A stretch of 53,520 nucleotides of DNA from Oligoflexia bacterium (lineage in GTDB: Bacteria; Bdellovibrionota; Bdellovibrionia; JABDDW01): NCBI GenBank assembly GCA_023250675.1, contig JAHFAE010000005.1, forward strand, positions 7,417 through 60,936. Direction: 5' to 3'. The position numbers and the translations under genes were made by a program. The notes beneath the pieces were generated by a model. It saw only the letters and a program-made list of their open reading frames with translations. It ran no database searches and was not told the DNA's origin. This document shows positions 34,059 through 43,449 of the stretch, in pieces. Every line of letters starts with the position of its first letter. Position 1 is the first letter of the stretch.

Positions 34059-34745
34059 ATGGAAAATCTTTATAAGATTCAAAATCTAAAGCATGAATAT
34101 AAATGGAATCGTCAGTCTGTGCCCATACTTCGAGATTTGAGTTTTGATCTCGAACGAGGTTGTTTTTCTTGTTTTGTAGGTCCTAGCGGCACGGGTAAAA
34201 CCACACTTTTAAATATCTTGGGGCTGATTGAGAATCCCTTGAACGGAAATCTTATTTTTTGCGGTGACGACTTGGCAAAGGCTTCTGAAAAAGTAAGAGA
34301 GAAAATTCGTTTGCATAAGATTGGATTTGTATTTCAGTCTTTTTATCTTATTCCTACGCTCACCGTATTTGAAAACACCTCCTACTTTTTGCCTCAATTA
34401 GGGCACTCGAGAGAGAAATCACGCAAGTGGGCGTTGGATGTTTTAGCGTTATTGGGTCTTGAAAATCATATTGATAAACGACCCGGAGAGCTCTCGGGGG
34501 GAGAAAGGCAGCGAGTGGCCATAGCCCGCGCCATTGCAAAAAAACCTACGGTGGTCCTAGCCGATGAACCAACAGCCAACTTAGACTCAGAAACAGCGAC
34601 CAGGATTATCAAGGCGTTTAAAGAACTTCAATGTGCAGAAGGTACCAGTTTTATTTTTTCTACTCACGATCCCCAATTAGTAGAATTCGCCCGAACGGTT
34701 TTTAATATGAAAGATGGTTTGATTCAATCGCGAGTTGACCAATGA
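34059..34745 (+). CDS. LolD/MacB-type ABC exporter ATPase
   Basis: A 228-residue ATPase with Walker [10 protein letters not shown] (about 41-49), the family Q-loop in [18 protein letters not shown], signature LSGGERQR and Walker [13 protein letters not shown]. This is the LolD/FtsE/MacB subgroup, which drives mechanotransmission through an FtsX-like permease rather than a channel. LolD proper extracts lipoproteins; relatives export lipids, antibiotics or peptides. The ATG directly follows the upstream stop, and it overlaps the permease gene by 4 bp. Confidence 0.92.
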   Translation: MENLYKIQNLKHEYKWNRQSVPILRDLSFDLERGCFSCFVGPSGTGKTTLLNILGLIENPLNGNLIFCGDDLAKASEKVREKIRLHKIGFVFQSFYLIPTLTVFENTSYFLPQLGHSREKSRKWALDVLALLGLENHIDKRPGELSGGERQRVAIARAIAKKPTVVLADEPTANLDSETATRIIKAFKELQCAEGTSFIFSTHDPQLVEFARTVFNMKDGLIQSRVDQ

Positions 34746-35950
34746 CATCTATTTTACGGATCGCATGGAAAAACCTTTTTCGAAATAGACGTCGAACATT
34801 GGCGAATTTGACGACTATAGCTTTGGGGGCGTCGGCACTTCTTATTTATCAGGCCTTCAATGGGGGAATCCTTCATGAATATCGTGAAAACACGATTCAT
34901 GGTTACTATGGCCATGGGCAAATTTTCCGTGAAGGGTATTACAGTCAAGTTCTTGAAAAACCTTGGAAGCGATGGATTGAAAATCCAGCAGAGGTTGAAG
35001 CTAAACTTAGTAAGATTCCCGAAATTAAGGGGATCTTTCCCCGTATTACCGTGTACGCTTTTTTAGCAAAGGGCGAAAAAAATCTTGGCGGTAAAGGGGA
35101 GGGAATTGTCGCAGATCGAGAAAACAATTTTTTTAATCAGATAAACATTGAAGAGGGTCATGATATACAGAATGAAAAAGAAATTATTTTAGGCAAAGGA
35201 CTTGCTAACTCCTTGAATGTTAAACCAGGGGATACAGTTACGGTTTTGACACAAACTGTCCATGGACAATTAAATGGGGCAGAACTTCAAGTGGCTGGCA
35301 TTTTTCATATGGGTAAAAAGGTCATAGATGACACTTTTTTTAGAATTCCTTTAAAAGTGGCTCAAGAACTTTTAGACGTTAAAAGTGTTGAACTGATTTC
35401 AATTGGAATTGAAGATAACACCGATTGGAGTGTGGTAGAAAAAAAGATCAGAAATATGGATCCTCAATTAGATCCCATTTCTTTTCAAACACTCGACAAG
35501 ATCTATTATCAAAACACTTTAGATTTTTTAGAAGTCCAGTTTGCTTTTATTCGTTTAGTAATACTTATTGTTGTAGGGTTAGGAATATTTAACTCAATAT
35601 CCATGTCTCTATTTGAAAGAGCAGGTGAAGTTGGGGCGCTGAGAGCCAATGGCGAGTCTCGAAAGAGACTTTTGGCAATTCTTGTTTCTGAATCAATGCT
35701 CCTTGGTCTGGCGGGCGGTATCTTAGGAATAATATTAGCAGTAGGTTTGGATAAATCAGCTCTTTCTAAGGGAATAGTAATGCCCCCGGGCCCAGGAGTT
35801 ACGAAGCCATTTTTAGTTCATCTTTATTTTGAGCCGTTTAATTTTATTAGTGCTGTGATATTGCCTATGTTAGCGGCCGTGGTTGCAGGCCTATGGCCAA
35901 TTCAAAAACTGCTTGGAAGATCCATCGCAAGTCTTTTGAGAGCTAATTAA
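34742..35950 (+). CDS. LolC/E-type (FtsX-domain) ABC exporter permease
   Basis: A 402-residue membrane protein with one N-terminal helix (about 17-38), a periplasmic domain of about 225 residues, and three C-terminal helices (about 270-395), the standard FtsX/MacB topology. LolC/E-type landmarks are AWKNLFRNRRRTLA at the start and FERAGEVGALRANGESRKRLL in the cytoplasmic loop. Only one permease gene is present, so a homodimer is likely. Partnered with the preceding ATPase it would move a hydrophobic cargo from the inner membrane, plausibly the product of the cluster. It is the last gene of the run. Confidence 0.9.
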   Translation: MTSILRIAWKNLFRNRRRTLANLTTIALGASALLIYQAFNGGILHEYRENTIHGYYGHGQIFREGYYSQVLEKPWKRWIENPAEVEAKLSKIPEIKGIFPRITVYAFLAKGEKNLGGKGEGIVADRENNFFNQINIEEGHDIQNEKEIILGKGLANSLNVKPGDTVTVLTQTVHGQLNGAELQVAGIFHMGKKVIDDTFFRIPLKVAQELLDVKSVELISIGIEDNTDWSVVEKKIRNMDPQLDPISFQTLDKIYYQNTLDFLEVQFAFIRLVILIVVGLGIFNSISMSLFERAGEVGALRANGESRKRLLAILVSESMLLGLAGGILGIILAVGLDKSALSKGIVMPPGPGVTKPFLVHLYFEPFNFISAVILPMLAAVVAGLWPIQKLLGRSIASLLRAN

Positions 35951-35991
35951 AATAGAGGCGCTGTTAGACTTTTTTTAGAATGTAATGCTAT

Positions 35992-37554
35992 TTACTTTAG
36001 AAGTTTTCTCTTATCTAGACCGTACTTCTCAACTTTCATGATAAGTCCGGCGCGAGAGATGCCCAGTTCTTTTGCAAGCTTAGATTTGTTCCAGCCCGTT
36101 CGGCGCAGGCCCTCACGAATCATTTCACGTTCCAGCTCTTCAAGAGCATCTTTAAGTTTGCCGTGAACCCGAGCGCCTTGGATTTTGTTTTTCTCCCCGA
36201 AATCCAAAAGCCGAGGAGAGAGCATATCAGCAGTGAGCTTTTGTTCTTCACCCGCCAAAACGACAAGTCGCTCGATTTCGTTTTGAAGTTCTCGGATATT
36301 ACCAGGCCACGGGAAGTCGTATAGTTTTTCTAATGCTCTTTTTGTCATAATTTTCTTTTTCTGATTTTTTTCTTGAGCACAGTGGTCTAAGAAATATTCG
36401 ACCAATAGAGGAATATCTTCTTTTCTCTCGCGAAGTGGTGGAACACGAAGATTAATAACATTGATTCTATAGTATAAATCTTCTCTGAACTGTCCTTTTT
36501 CAACCATAGATTTGAGATCCCGATTGGTTGCAGCCAATATTCTCACATCAACTCTGCGGGTTTCAGTGGCACCCACAGGAATGAACGTTCCTTCTTGAAT
36601 GACTCTTAAAAGTTTTACCTGCATGCTTGGTGACGTATCACCAATCTCATCTAAGAAAAAAGTACCCTTATCAGCAATTTCAAATAACCCTTTTTTGTCT
36701 TTGATTGCGCCGGTGAAAGAACCTTTCACATGGCCAAAGAGCTCAGAATCTAAGAGATTTTCGTTAAATGCCGAGCAGTTTTGACTCACAAACGTTTTGT
36801 CTTTGCGGGGAGAATTATAATGAATAGCTTTCGCTATGAGTTCCTTACCCGTCCCGTTTTCCCCTTGAATGAGAACTGTGCTCTCACTGTTTTTAATTTT
36901 GTCCAAAAGAGCATAAATATCTTGCATCGGTTTACTTTTACCGATCATGTTGTCATATTTGTATCTTATACCTAGTTCTTTATTGAGTTCATTGATACGC
37001 GTTTCACGGCTGGTGATTTCGGTATGAAGCGTAACGACCTCTTGACCTACGAGATCAACTAATTCTGTAAAATGACTGGCATCTTCTGCCTTAAGTGGAT
37101 GAATTTGGGTGGCAGCTTGTTCAATCTCAGAACTGTGTACACCAAAGGCCCCAAGGCGATCTTTCATATTGTTTATTTTATCAGCTGATACAGCATCCAT
37201 AAAAAAGCCAAGGGCCACGACAGATCCCATGAACTCTCCATCAAGAACTATAGGAAAGAGAGCCGCATCATAACCAGCTTGGGGCCATTGTTTAATTAGA
37301 AATTTTCCTTTTTGATCAGAAACGCGGAACTCTTCGATTGAAGTTCTTACGAACTCTGAAAGGTCTTCGCAGCCTTTGTCTTTATTTAAAATGACTCTTA
37401 CGGCTGGATTTTTAAAAGTATGCTTTTCGCGATTGAAACCGCGAATTTTTCCTCGATCGTCAGTGAAAATCGTTTCAATATTCCACCACTGATTAATAAT
37501 CGATTTGAGTTTTTGGATGACGTGAATATGCTCAAACTCATCCCAATTAATCAT
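35992..37554 (-). CDS. Sigma-54-dependent transcriptional activator with PocR-like sensor
   Basis: A 520-residue NtrC-family activator with AAAGGAG upstream of the ATG. Residues 1 to about 190 read as a PocR-like sensory domain (GCEDLSEFVRTSIEEF, PIVLDGEFMGSVVALG) followed by a linker helix. About 205-445 is the AAA+ domain: Walker A GENGTGKE, the sigma-54 loop GSFTGA, FLDEIGDTSPSMQ, and AATNRDL. The C-terminus (about 475-520) is a Fis-type HTH (WNKSKLAKELGISRAGLIMKV). No receiver domain is present, so it senses a ligand directly. It converges on the oxidative cluster, but I found no properly spaced -24/-12 site before that cluster, so its targets are unproven. Confidence 0.92.
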   Translation of the reverse strand: MINWDEFEHIHVIQKLKSIINQWWNIETIFTDDRGKIRGFNREKHTFKNPAVRVILNKDKGCEDLSEFVRTSIEEFRVSDQKGKFLIKQWPQAGYDAALFPIVLDGEFMGSVVALGFFMDAVSADKINNMKDRLGAFGVHSSEIEQAATQIHPLKAEDASHFTELVDLVGQEVVTLHTEITSRETRINELNKELGIRYKYDNMIGKSKPMQDIYALLDKIKNSESTVLIQGENGTGKELIAKAIHYNSPRKDKTFVSQNCSAFNENLLDSELFGHVKGSFTGAIKDKKGLFEIADKGTFFLDEIGDTSPSMQVKLLRVIQEGTFIPVGATETRRVDVRILAATNRDLKSMVEKGQFREDLYYRINVINLRVPPLRERKEDIPLLVEYFLDHCAQEKNQKKKIMTKRALEKLYDFPWPGNIRELQNEIERLVVLAGEEQKLTADMLSPRLLDFGEKNKIQGARVHGKLKDALEELEREMIREGLRRTGWNKSKLAKELGISRAGLIMKVEKYGLDKRKLLK

Positions 37555-37721
37555 AGAATCGGCTCCTTTATGGTAACTAAAACGACAGTTTGCGCTGCCC
37601 TATATGAACTTTATCGTCAAAAGAACAAACAAGTTGAAGGGGTGCTGTCAGAAAAATGAGCATGATTTGTCGCATCAAGATGCTTAAAACACTGTGAATA
37701 AAATGAAATTCCGTTGATCTG

Positions 37722-37749
37722 AAAAAAAAATAGTCACCAAACTCGACTA
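37722..37749 (-). terminator. Possible intrinsic terminator after uvrA
   Basis: Read on the minus strand, TAGTC (37749-37745) can pair with GACTA (37735-37731) across a 9-base loop, and is followed by nine T residues (37730-37722). It lies about 57 bp after the uvrA stop, between uvrA and the regulator gene. The stem is only five A/T-rich pairs, so it would be weak. Confidence 0.4.
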
Positions 37750-37805
37750 GACTGTAAACATATTGGTGAGCCAACTTCGTAACCGCTCAGGTTGTGAGAA
37801 TTAAT

Positions 37806-40589
37806 TCACATATCTTTAAGAAACTGACCTGTGTGGCTAGTTTCAACAAGAGATAAGGATTCAGGTGTGCCCGCAGCGACGATTTCTCCACCTTTGTCCC
37901 CGCCTTCTGGACCAAGGTCAATGACGTAATCGGCCTGTCGAATCACTTCCAAATTATGTTCGATCACAATGGCACTTCCGCCATTATCAATGAGGCGATT
38001 AATAACATTAAGGAGCATTTCTACTTCTCGAAAGTGAAGACCTGTAGTCGGTTCGTCTAAAATATAAAGGGTCTGTCTTTGGTTTGAACTCTGAAACTCT
38101 TTGGCAATCTTTAGTCTTTGGGATTCGCCACCACTAAGCGTGTTAGCCGATTGACCGAGCCTTAAATATTCAAGACCGACCTCCCGTAATACACTTAAAG
38201 GGCGTCGAATATTTGGGTAATTTACGAAAAAACTCATGGCTTCTAAAACGGTCAGATTTAGGATGTCGTCAATATTTTTTCCGCTATAACGAACGTCGAG
38301 AACAGACTTCTTAAATCTTTTGCCGTCACAGGCATCGCATTTAAGTGCAACGGCCTCCATAAAGACCATGTCGATTATTTCTTGGCCTTCCCCTCTGCAG
38401 ACGGGGCATCGCCCTCCGTCCACATTAAAACTAAAATGACCGGGAGTAAAACCATGGGATCGCGCGTCTGGCGTGGCGGCCATAATGGCTCGAATATCAT
38501 CATAGACCTTTAAATAAGTGACAGGATTGCTTCGACTGCTTTTACCAATTGGTTTTTGATCTATGAGCATGACGTTTCTAATAAATTCTTCGCCTTTAAT
38601 TTTTTTAAACGGCGCCGCTCGTTCGTATTCAATTTTAAGGGCTCTAGCCAAGGCGGGGTACAAAGTATCGACAATAAGAGTTGATTTTCCACTGCCACTT
38701 ACTCCAGTGACACAGACCAGTCGATTCAGTGGAAAAGTCACATCAATATTTTTTAAGTTATTTCCCTCACATCCCAAAAGTTCAATCTTATATTTGAAGT
38801 TCTCAATGGCCATGGGTCGACGATTGATAGGAGGTACCCACTGCCTGGTTGGTTTTAAGTAAGCGGCCGTCACCGAATCGTTGCTGTTCATAAAACTTTC
38901 AGTATCGCCGTTAAAAAGAATATCACCGCCTAAATGGCCAGACCCAGGGCCCATTTCTAATACATGGCTGCTATGTTGAATGACGTCGCGGTCATGTTCT
39001 ACGACGACCAAAGTATTTCCCAAGCCGCGAAGTTTTTTTAATAACTTGATAAGTCGCAAATTATCTCTTGGATGCAAGCCGACGGTGGGTTCATCAAGTA
39101 CGTAGAGAGTTTGAGAAAGACCCATCCCAAGTTGATTGGCAAGATGAATGCGTTGGTATTCGCCTCCGGAGAGAGTTTTCGTGAGCCGATCAAGAGTTAA
39201 ATATTCAACCCCGACATCAATTAAAAACGAAACCCGGGATGAGACCTGTTCGAACACTTCGTTGGCGATAGCCATTTGTTGCGGAGAAAGCTCAACATTT
39301 TTTAAAAAATCAAACAACTCAGTCAAGGTCATCTTTGATAAGTCGGTAATATTTTTTTCTTCAATCAAAACGCGATGAGCTTCAGGGCGAAGGCGCGAAC
39401 CATTACAACTCCCGCAAAGAAAGGGGCTCTTGAATCGGGCTAAAAAAATACGCACGTGCATCTTGTATTTTTTTTCTTCGAGGCGCTCGAAGTACCCCAA
39501 AACACCAGGATAGCCTTTGGAGCCTTCCCAAATCATTTTTCTTTGGCTTGCGGGTAAATCTTCCCAAGGTTTATCCATGTCAACTTTTTGCTTTCGAGCA
39601 AACTCCACAAGTTTTCTTTGGGCACCGCGACTGCTTGGCATTGAGAACGGCTCTACACAAAATTGGGCAAGACTTGCTTCGGGATTTGGAATCACTTTTC
39701 CTTCGTCAACTTGTAATATATTTCCAAACCCATTGCAGGTGGGACAAGCCCCATAGGGACTATTATAACTAAAAAGTCGAGAATTGATGGGAGGCAATGA
39801 ATAATTACAGTCGGAGCAACTATTTTCTTCGGTTAACCTAGCAGACTTTCCTTCTACAGTTCGCACAAAAGCATGGCCACCGCCTAGTCCATGATTAAAC
39901 TTCAAGCTCATGGAATAAGTTTGCGACAAAGAATCCACCAATCGGCTTCGAGATTCTTCGTTTACAACAATACGATCAATGACGACGTAAAAATCTCCTG
40001 TTGGAATTTTTGTTTTTGTATCAAGATCTATGATCTCATCACTTTTATCCTTAAGAATTCTTAGGAAGCCTTCCTTCAAAATGAGATTGAGCAGTTTTGC
40101 CCCAGTCACTACGCGAGTTTTTTCGTACACCGGAAACAAAACAAAAAGTCTTGCGCCGGCAAGGGTAGTTTGAATGCGCGAAGCCCCATCGGTAACGTTA
40201 TCCCGGCGGATCACACCATGGCCATTTGGACAAAATGGCGTACCCACTTTCTCGTAAAGAAGTCTGAGGTAGTCTAAAATTTCAGTTGTTGTTCCCACCG
40301 TAGAGCGAGAATTCTTAATATGATTTTTTTGTTCAATAGCAATGGCTGGTGGGATATTTTGAACAAATTCCACATCGGGCTTAGGAGCTTTATTGAGGAA
40401 CTGTCTCGCGTAGGTCGAAAGGCTTTCGATATACCGCCGTTGACCTTCGGCGTATAAAGTTTCAAAGGCTAAAGATGATTTACCAGAACCTGAGGGGCCG
40501 CAAATAACTGTGAATGAACCAAGAGGAATTCTAACGTTGATGTTTTTTAAGTTATTTTGCTTCGCCCCTTGAAGGACGATTTCTTTCAA
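37806..40589 (-). CDS. uvrA: Excinuclease ABC subunit A
   Basis: A 927-residue UvrA (E. coli 940). The two ATPase halves each have a Walker A (GPSGSGKSS near 31; GVSGSGKST near 615) and an LSGGE signature. The zinc modules are present: CSDCNYSLPP with CPTCNGFG, and CPVCRGEG with CDACDGKRF, which read DNA damage. UvrA with UvrB locates bulky lesions for nucleotide excision repair. The start overlaps the stop of the PBP1A gene by 4 bp, so the two are co-translated. Nothing is degenerate; this is a standard UvrA. Confidence 0.98.
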   Translation of the reverse strand: MKEIVLQGAKQNNLKNINVRIPLGSFTVICGPSGSGKSSLAFETLYAEGQRRYIESLSTYARQFLNKAPKPDVEFVQNIPPAIAIEQKNHIKNSRSTVGTTTEILDYLRLLYEKVGTPFCPNGHGVIRRDNVTDGASRIQTTLAGARLFVLFPVYEKTRVVTGAKLLNLILKEGFLRILKDKSDEIIDLDTKTKIPTGDFYVVIDRIVVNEESRSRLVDSLSQTYSMSLKFNHGLGGGHAFVRTVEGKSARLTEENSCSDCNYSLPPINSRLFSYNSPYGACPTCNGFGNILQVDEGKVIPNPEASLAQFCVEPFSMPSSRGAQRKLVEFARKQKVDMDKPWEDLPASQRKMIWEGSKGYPGVLGYFERLEEKKYKMHVRIFLARFKSPFLCGSCNGSRLRPEAHRVLIEEKNITDLSKMTLTELFDFLKNVELSPQQMAIANEVFEQVSSRVSFLIDVGVEYLTLDRLTKTLSGGEYQRIHLANQLGMGLSQTLYVLDEPTVGLHPRDNLRLIKLLKKLRGLGNTLVVVEHDRDVIQHSSHVLEMGPGSGHLGGDILFNGDTESFMNSNDSVTAAYLKPTRQWVPPINRRPMAIENFKYKIELLGCEGNNLKNIDVTFPLNRLVCVTGVSGSGKSTLIVDTLYPALARALKIEYERAAPFKKIKGEEFIRNVMLIDQKPIGKSSRSNPVTYLKVYDDIRAIMAATPDARSHGFTPGHFSFNVDGGRCPVCRGEGQEIIDMVFMEAVALKCDACDGKRFKKSVLDVRYSGKNIDDILNLTVLEAMSFFVNYPNIRRPLSVLREVGLEYLRLGQSANTLSGGESQRLKIAKEFQSSNQRQTLYILDEPTTGLHFREVEMLLNVINRLIDNGGSAIVIEHNLEVIRQADYVIDLGPEGGDKGGEIVAAGTPESLSLVETSHTGQFLKDM

Positions 40590-43306
40590 TTGGACATATC
40601 CTCTTTAAAAAAATTCTTCTCTTCTGACGTGGAAGTCTGACTTGCCGATTCAGTGGGCTCAGTCCCCTCTTTAAACGCTTCACGAACTACCTTTTTTGAT
40701 TGTGATGAAGCGAGTTTCCCCGTTTCAGCATCCATGTTGACAAAAACTATACCCGGGGGCACTGCAAAATCACTTGCTGGTGTATCTTCTACGGCCACAT
40801 TCATATAGTCAACCCAAACGGGGAGGGCTGCCGCATTGCCCGTTTCGAATTTTCCAAGTGGTTTTTCGTCATCAAATCCTGTCCAAACTCCAGTGGCGAT
40901 TTTTGGAGTAAAACCTACAAACCACGCATCGAAATAACCATTAGTAGTCCCAGTTTTACCGCCGGTGGGTCTTCCAAGTGCCTTTGCCCTCCAACCAGTC
41001 CCTTCATTGACCACTCCTTTTAAAAGACCAGTAATAAGATAGGCAGTTTGGGGAGAAATAAGCTGATCTTTATCGGGGAAATTAAAAACTTTGGCCATAT
41101 CAAAAGGCGTTTTTGCGTCGGCAGGCGCGGTTGATGCCTCTGGAGTCGGATCCTTAGTTGTTTGCTTTTCTGTGGGTTTCTCTTCTAAATTCGCTTCGGT
41201 TTTATTTTCAGCCAGATTTTCAAACTCCGAATCTAAAGTTGCTAATTCCTTTTTAAATTTTTCATCTAGTAAAATATTTTCGGCCAAAATTTCTTTGCCG
41301 GTAGCATCGGTTACTTTCTTAATAAGGAGAGGGTGAATTCTTTTTCCGCCCCGGGGATAAACTGAAAAGGCCTTAAGCATTTCATATAATGTGATACTGC
41401 TTGAACCCAACGCCATGGTGTAGTCAAGATTTAGAGGGCTAAAAACACCCAGACGCCTAGCGTATTTGGCCACCCAATCTAAATTAATTTTTTCTAAAAT
41501 TTTAACAGTGGGAATATTAAGAGACTTAATTATAGCATTTCTAAATAAGACATCCCCGGTAAATTTATTTTCAAAATTCCCGGGCTTCCATTTCTTAGTT
41601 TCCTGACCTTCCCCTTCTTCGTAGACAATAGGAGCGTCAAGAATAACTGAGGCGGGAGTAAAACCTTTATCGAGCGCTGCGGCATAGATTATGGCTTTGA
41701 ACGCTGATCCTGTTTGGCGCGCCGCTTGAAGAGCTCTATTGTATTCTGATTTTTCAAAATCGGCCCCCCCAACCATGGCCAAAACCTCTGAGGTTTCAAG
41801 ATCAAAACTGAGGAGGGCTGATTGAACCACCGGCTCTTGCTCAAGGCCCAATAGTAAATACTCTTCAAAATCGGGGAGATCATCGGGCTTAATTATGGGT
41901 TTTTTCTTCTTTTGAATTTTTGGTTTAATAAGTGCATCTATTCTTTTCGAAGCAAACTTGTCTCCTTTGATTTTAATCTCGATAACATCGCCGGCCTTCA
42001 ATACTGCCGCCGGATCTTTGACCACATCTTCGGTGAAATGTTTTATGACGTCGGGTTTTCTAGCCCAACTCATTTCTTCGATATCTATGAGGCCTTGAGA
42101 CTCTCCGAACCTCACGGTGACCAAACCCCATTTGCTATCAACCCTTGTTACAACACCCGTGGTGACTTGACCCAGTGAAACATAAGTTGGGCGATTGCTG
42201 CCCCCCGGTTTATGAGTGAGGTCTAAAGGTGGTTTTGGAGGCTCTTTTCCATCAGCATTGACGATGCGATAAGGGAAACTTTTAAGAATAAGTTCGTCTC
42301 GCTGTTTAACTAAGTACTGAGCGATCTCTTGAGGTGTAGCGAGATTTTTTTGGACGCCCCGGTAACCTTGGCGCTTGTCCAGTTCTCGCAAATTTTTTGC
42401 AATGGCTTCTTGGGCGGCTAGCTGTTTTTTAAGATCCATTCCGGTGTATATTTTTATTCCTTCATTGAGAACTTTTTCTTCACCTAGCTCAGCTACGAGG
42501 AATTGCCTTACAGTTTCTTTATAAAATGGTGCCAGGTCTTCAAACTCTTCTTTAAAATAAACTTTGATGGGTTCGGCTAGTGCGGTCTTGGCTTCTTCGG
42601 GATTAATGTATTTTTCTTCCACCATTCTATTTAATACGTAATTTTGTCTTTCTTTAGCTCGGGCTGGATTCAAAACGGGAGAGTATTTGCCCGGAGCTTG
42701 TGGCAAACCAGCAAGCATGGCACATTCCGCAAGCGTTAAATCAGCAACGTGTTTTCGAAAATAATTTTGTGAGGCTGCCTCAACGCCGTAGGCACCATGG
42801 CCTAAATAAATCTGATTTAAATAGAGATAAATGATGTCTTCTTTTTTTAAGTTTTTCTCCATTCGAAATGCAAGGAGAGCTTCTTTAATCTTTCGGCTGA
42901 GCTTTTTTTCTGGCGTGAGCATCAACGATTTGGCTACCTGTTGAGTGATGGTGCTGCCCCCTTGAACACTATGGCCCGCTTTAATATTGGCAAATGTAGC
43001 CCGCAAAATAGCGAAAAAATTGATTCCGCCATGTTCAAAAAACTTGCTGTCTTCAGCCGAGACAAAGGCTTCTATCAATTTTTTAGGCATTTCCTTATAG
43101 GGAATAACCGTTCTCTGTTCCCTAAAAAACTCTCCGACTTTTTGATTATCACGAGAATAGATTTCGCTAGCGACTAGAGGTTTGTAATCTTCAAGAGTGA
43201 TGATTCTGGGTAGGTTGGCGCTAATGATAAAATACGAAAAAACCAAACCCAAGACGCCAACAAAACAAGCAATAATGATACCGGCAATGATTCGTTTAGC
43301 TTTCAT
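40586..43306 (-). CDS. mrcA: Class A penicillin-binding protein 1A
   Basis: A 906-residue bifunctional PBP: an N-terminal membrane anchor (about 7-29), a family 51 glycosyltransferase domain with catalytic E85 (AEDSKFFEHGG), GGSTITQQ and NQIYLGHGAYGVEAA, an OB-like insert (about 370-470), and a transpeptidase with S534-A-F-K537, an SLN motif, and K784-T-G-T. It polymerises and cross-links peptidoglycan in the periplasm. A Glu/Thr/Pro-rich insert near 690-725 is a likely flexible loop. It overlaps uvrA by 4 bp. A signal or partner for regulation is not visible. Confidence 0.96.
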   Translation of the reverse strand: MKAKRIIAGIIIACFVGVLGLVFSYFIISANLPRIITLEDYKPLVASEIYSRDNQKVGEFFREQRTVIPYKEMPKKLIEAFVSAEDSKFFEHGGINFFAILRATFANIKAGHSVQGGSTITQQVAKSLMLTPEKKLSRKIKEALLAFRMEKNLKKEDIIYLYLNQIYLGHGAYGVEAASQNYFRKHVADLTLAECAMLAGLPQAPGKYSPVLNPARAKERQNYVLNRMVEEKYINPEEAKTALAEPIKVYFKEEFEDLAPFYKETVRQFLVAELGEEKVLNEGIKIYTGMDLKKQLAAQEAIAKNLRELDKRQGYRGVQKNLATPQEIAQYLVKQRDELILKSFPYRIVNADGKEPPKPPLDLTHKPGGSNRPTYVSLGQVTTGVVTRVDSKWGLVTVRFGESQGLIDIEEMSWARKPDVIKHFTEDVVKDPAAVLKAGDVIEIKIKGDKFASKRIDALIKPKIQKKKKPIIKPDDLPDFEEYLLLGLEQEPVVQSALLSFDLETSEVLAMVGGADFEKSEYNRALQAARQTGSAFKAIIYAAALDKGFTPASVILDAPIVYEEGEGQETKKWKPGNFENKFTGDVLFRNAIIKSLNIPTVKILEKINLDWVAKYARRLGVFSPLNLDYTMALGSSSITLYEMLKAFSVYPRGGKRIHPLLIKKVTDATGKEILAENILLDEKFKKELATLDSEFENLAENKTEANLEEKPTEKQTTKDPTPEASTAPADAKTPFDMAKVFNFPDKDQLISPQTAYLITGLLKGVVNEGTGWRAKALGRPTGGKTGTTNGYFDAWFVGFTPKIATGVWTGFDDEKPLGKFETGNAAALPVWVDYMNVAVEDTPASDFAVPPGIVFVNMDAETGKLASSQSKKVVREAFKEGTEPTESASQTSTSEEKNFFKEDMSN

Positions 43307-43449
43307 GAATCAACAATAATAACAGTGGGGTAGGTGGCGAGCAAGTTAATAGGAAGCTTGGATGCTGCGTATCATTATGGTTCTCTGGGTAAATTACCGA
43401 GTGAATATCTGAGTAGACCGCTGAGTAGATCTTCGATTGTCCCTGACGC

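Noticed and set aside
43409-43429. Two copies of CTGAGTAGA, 12 bp apart, in the gap before the coiled-coil stop
   Set aside because: Nine bases only, not associated with a promoter or a longer repeat; likely chance.
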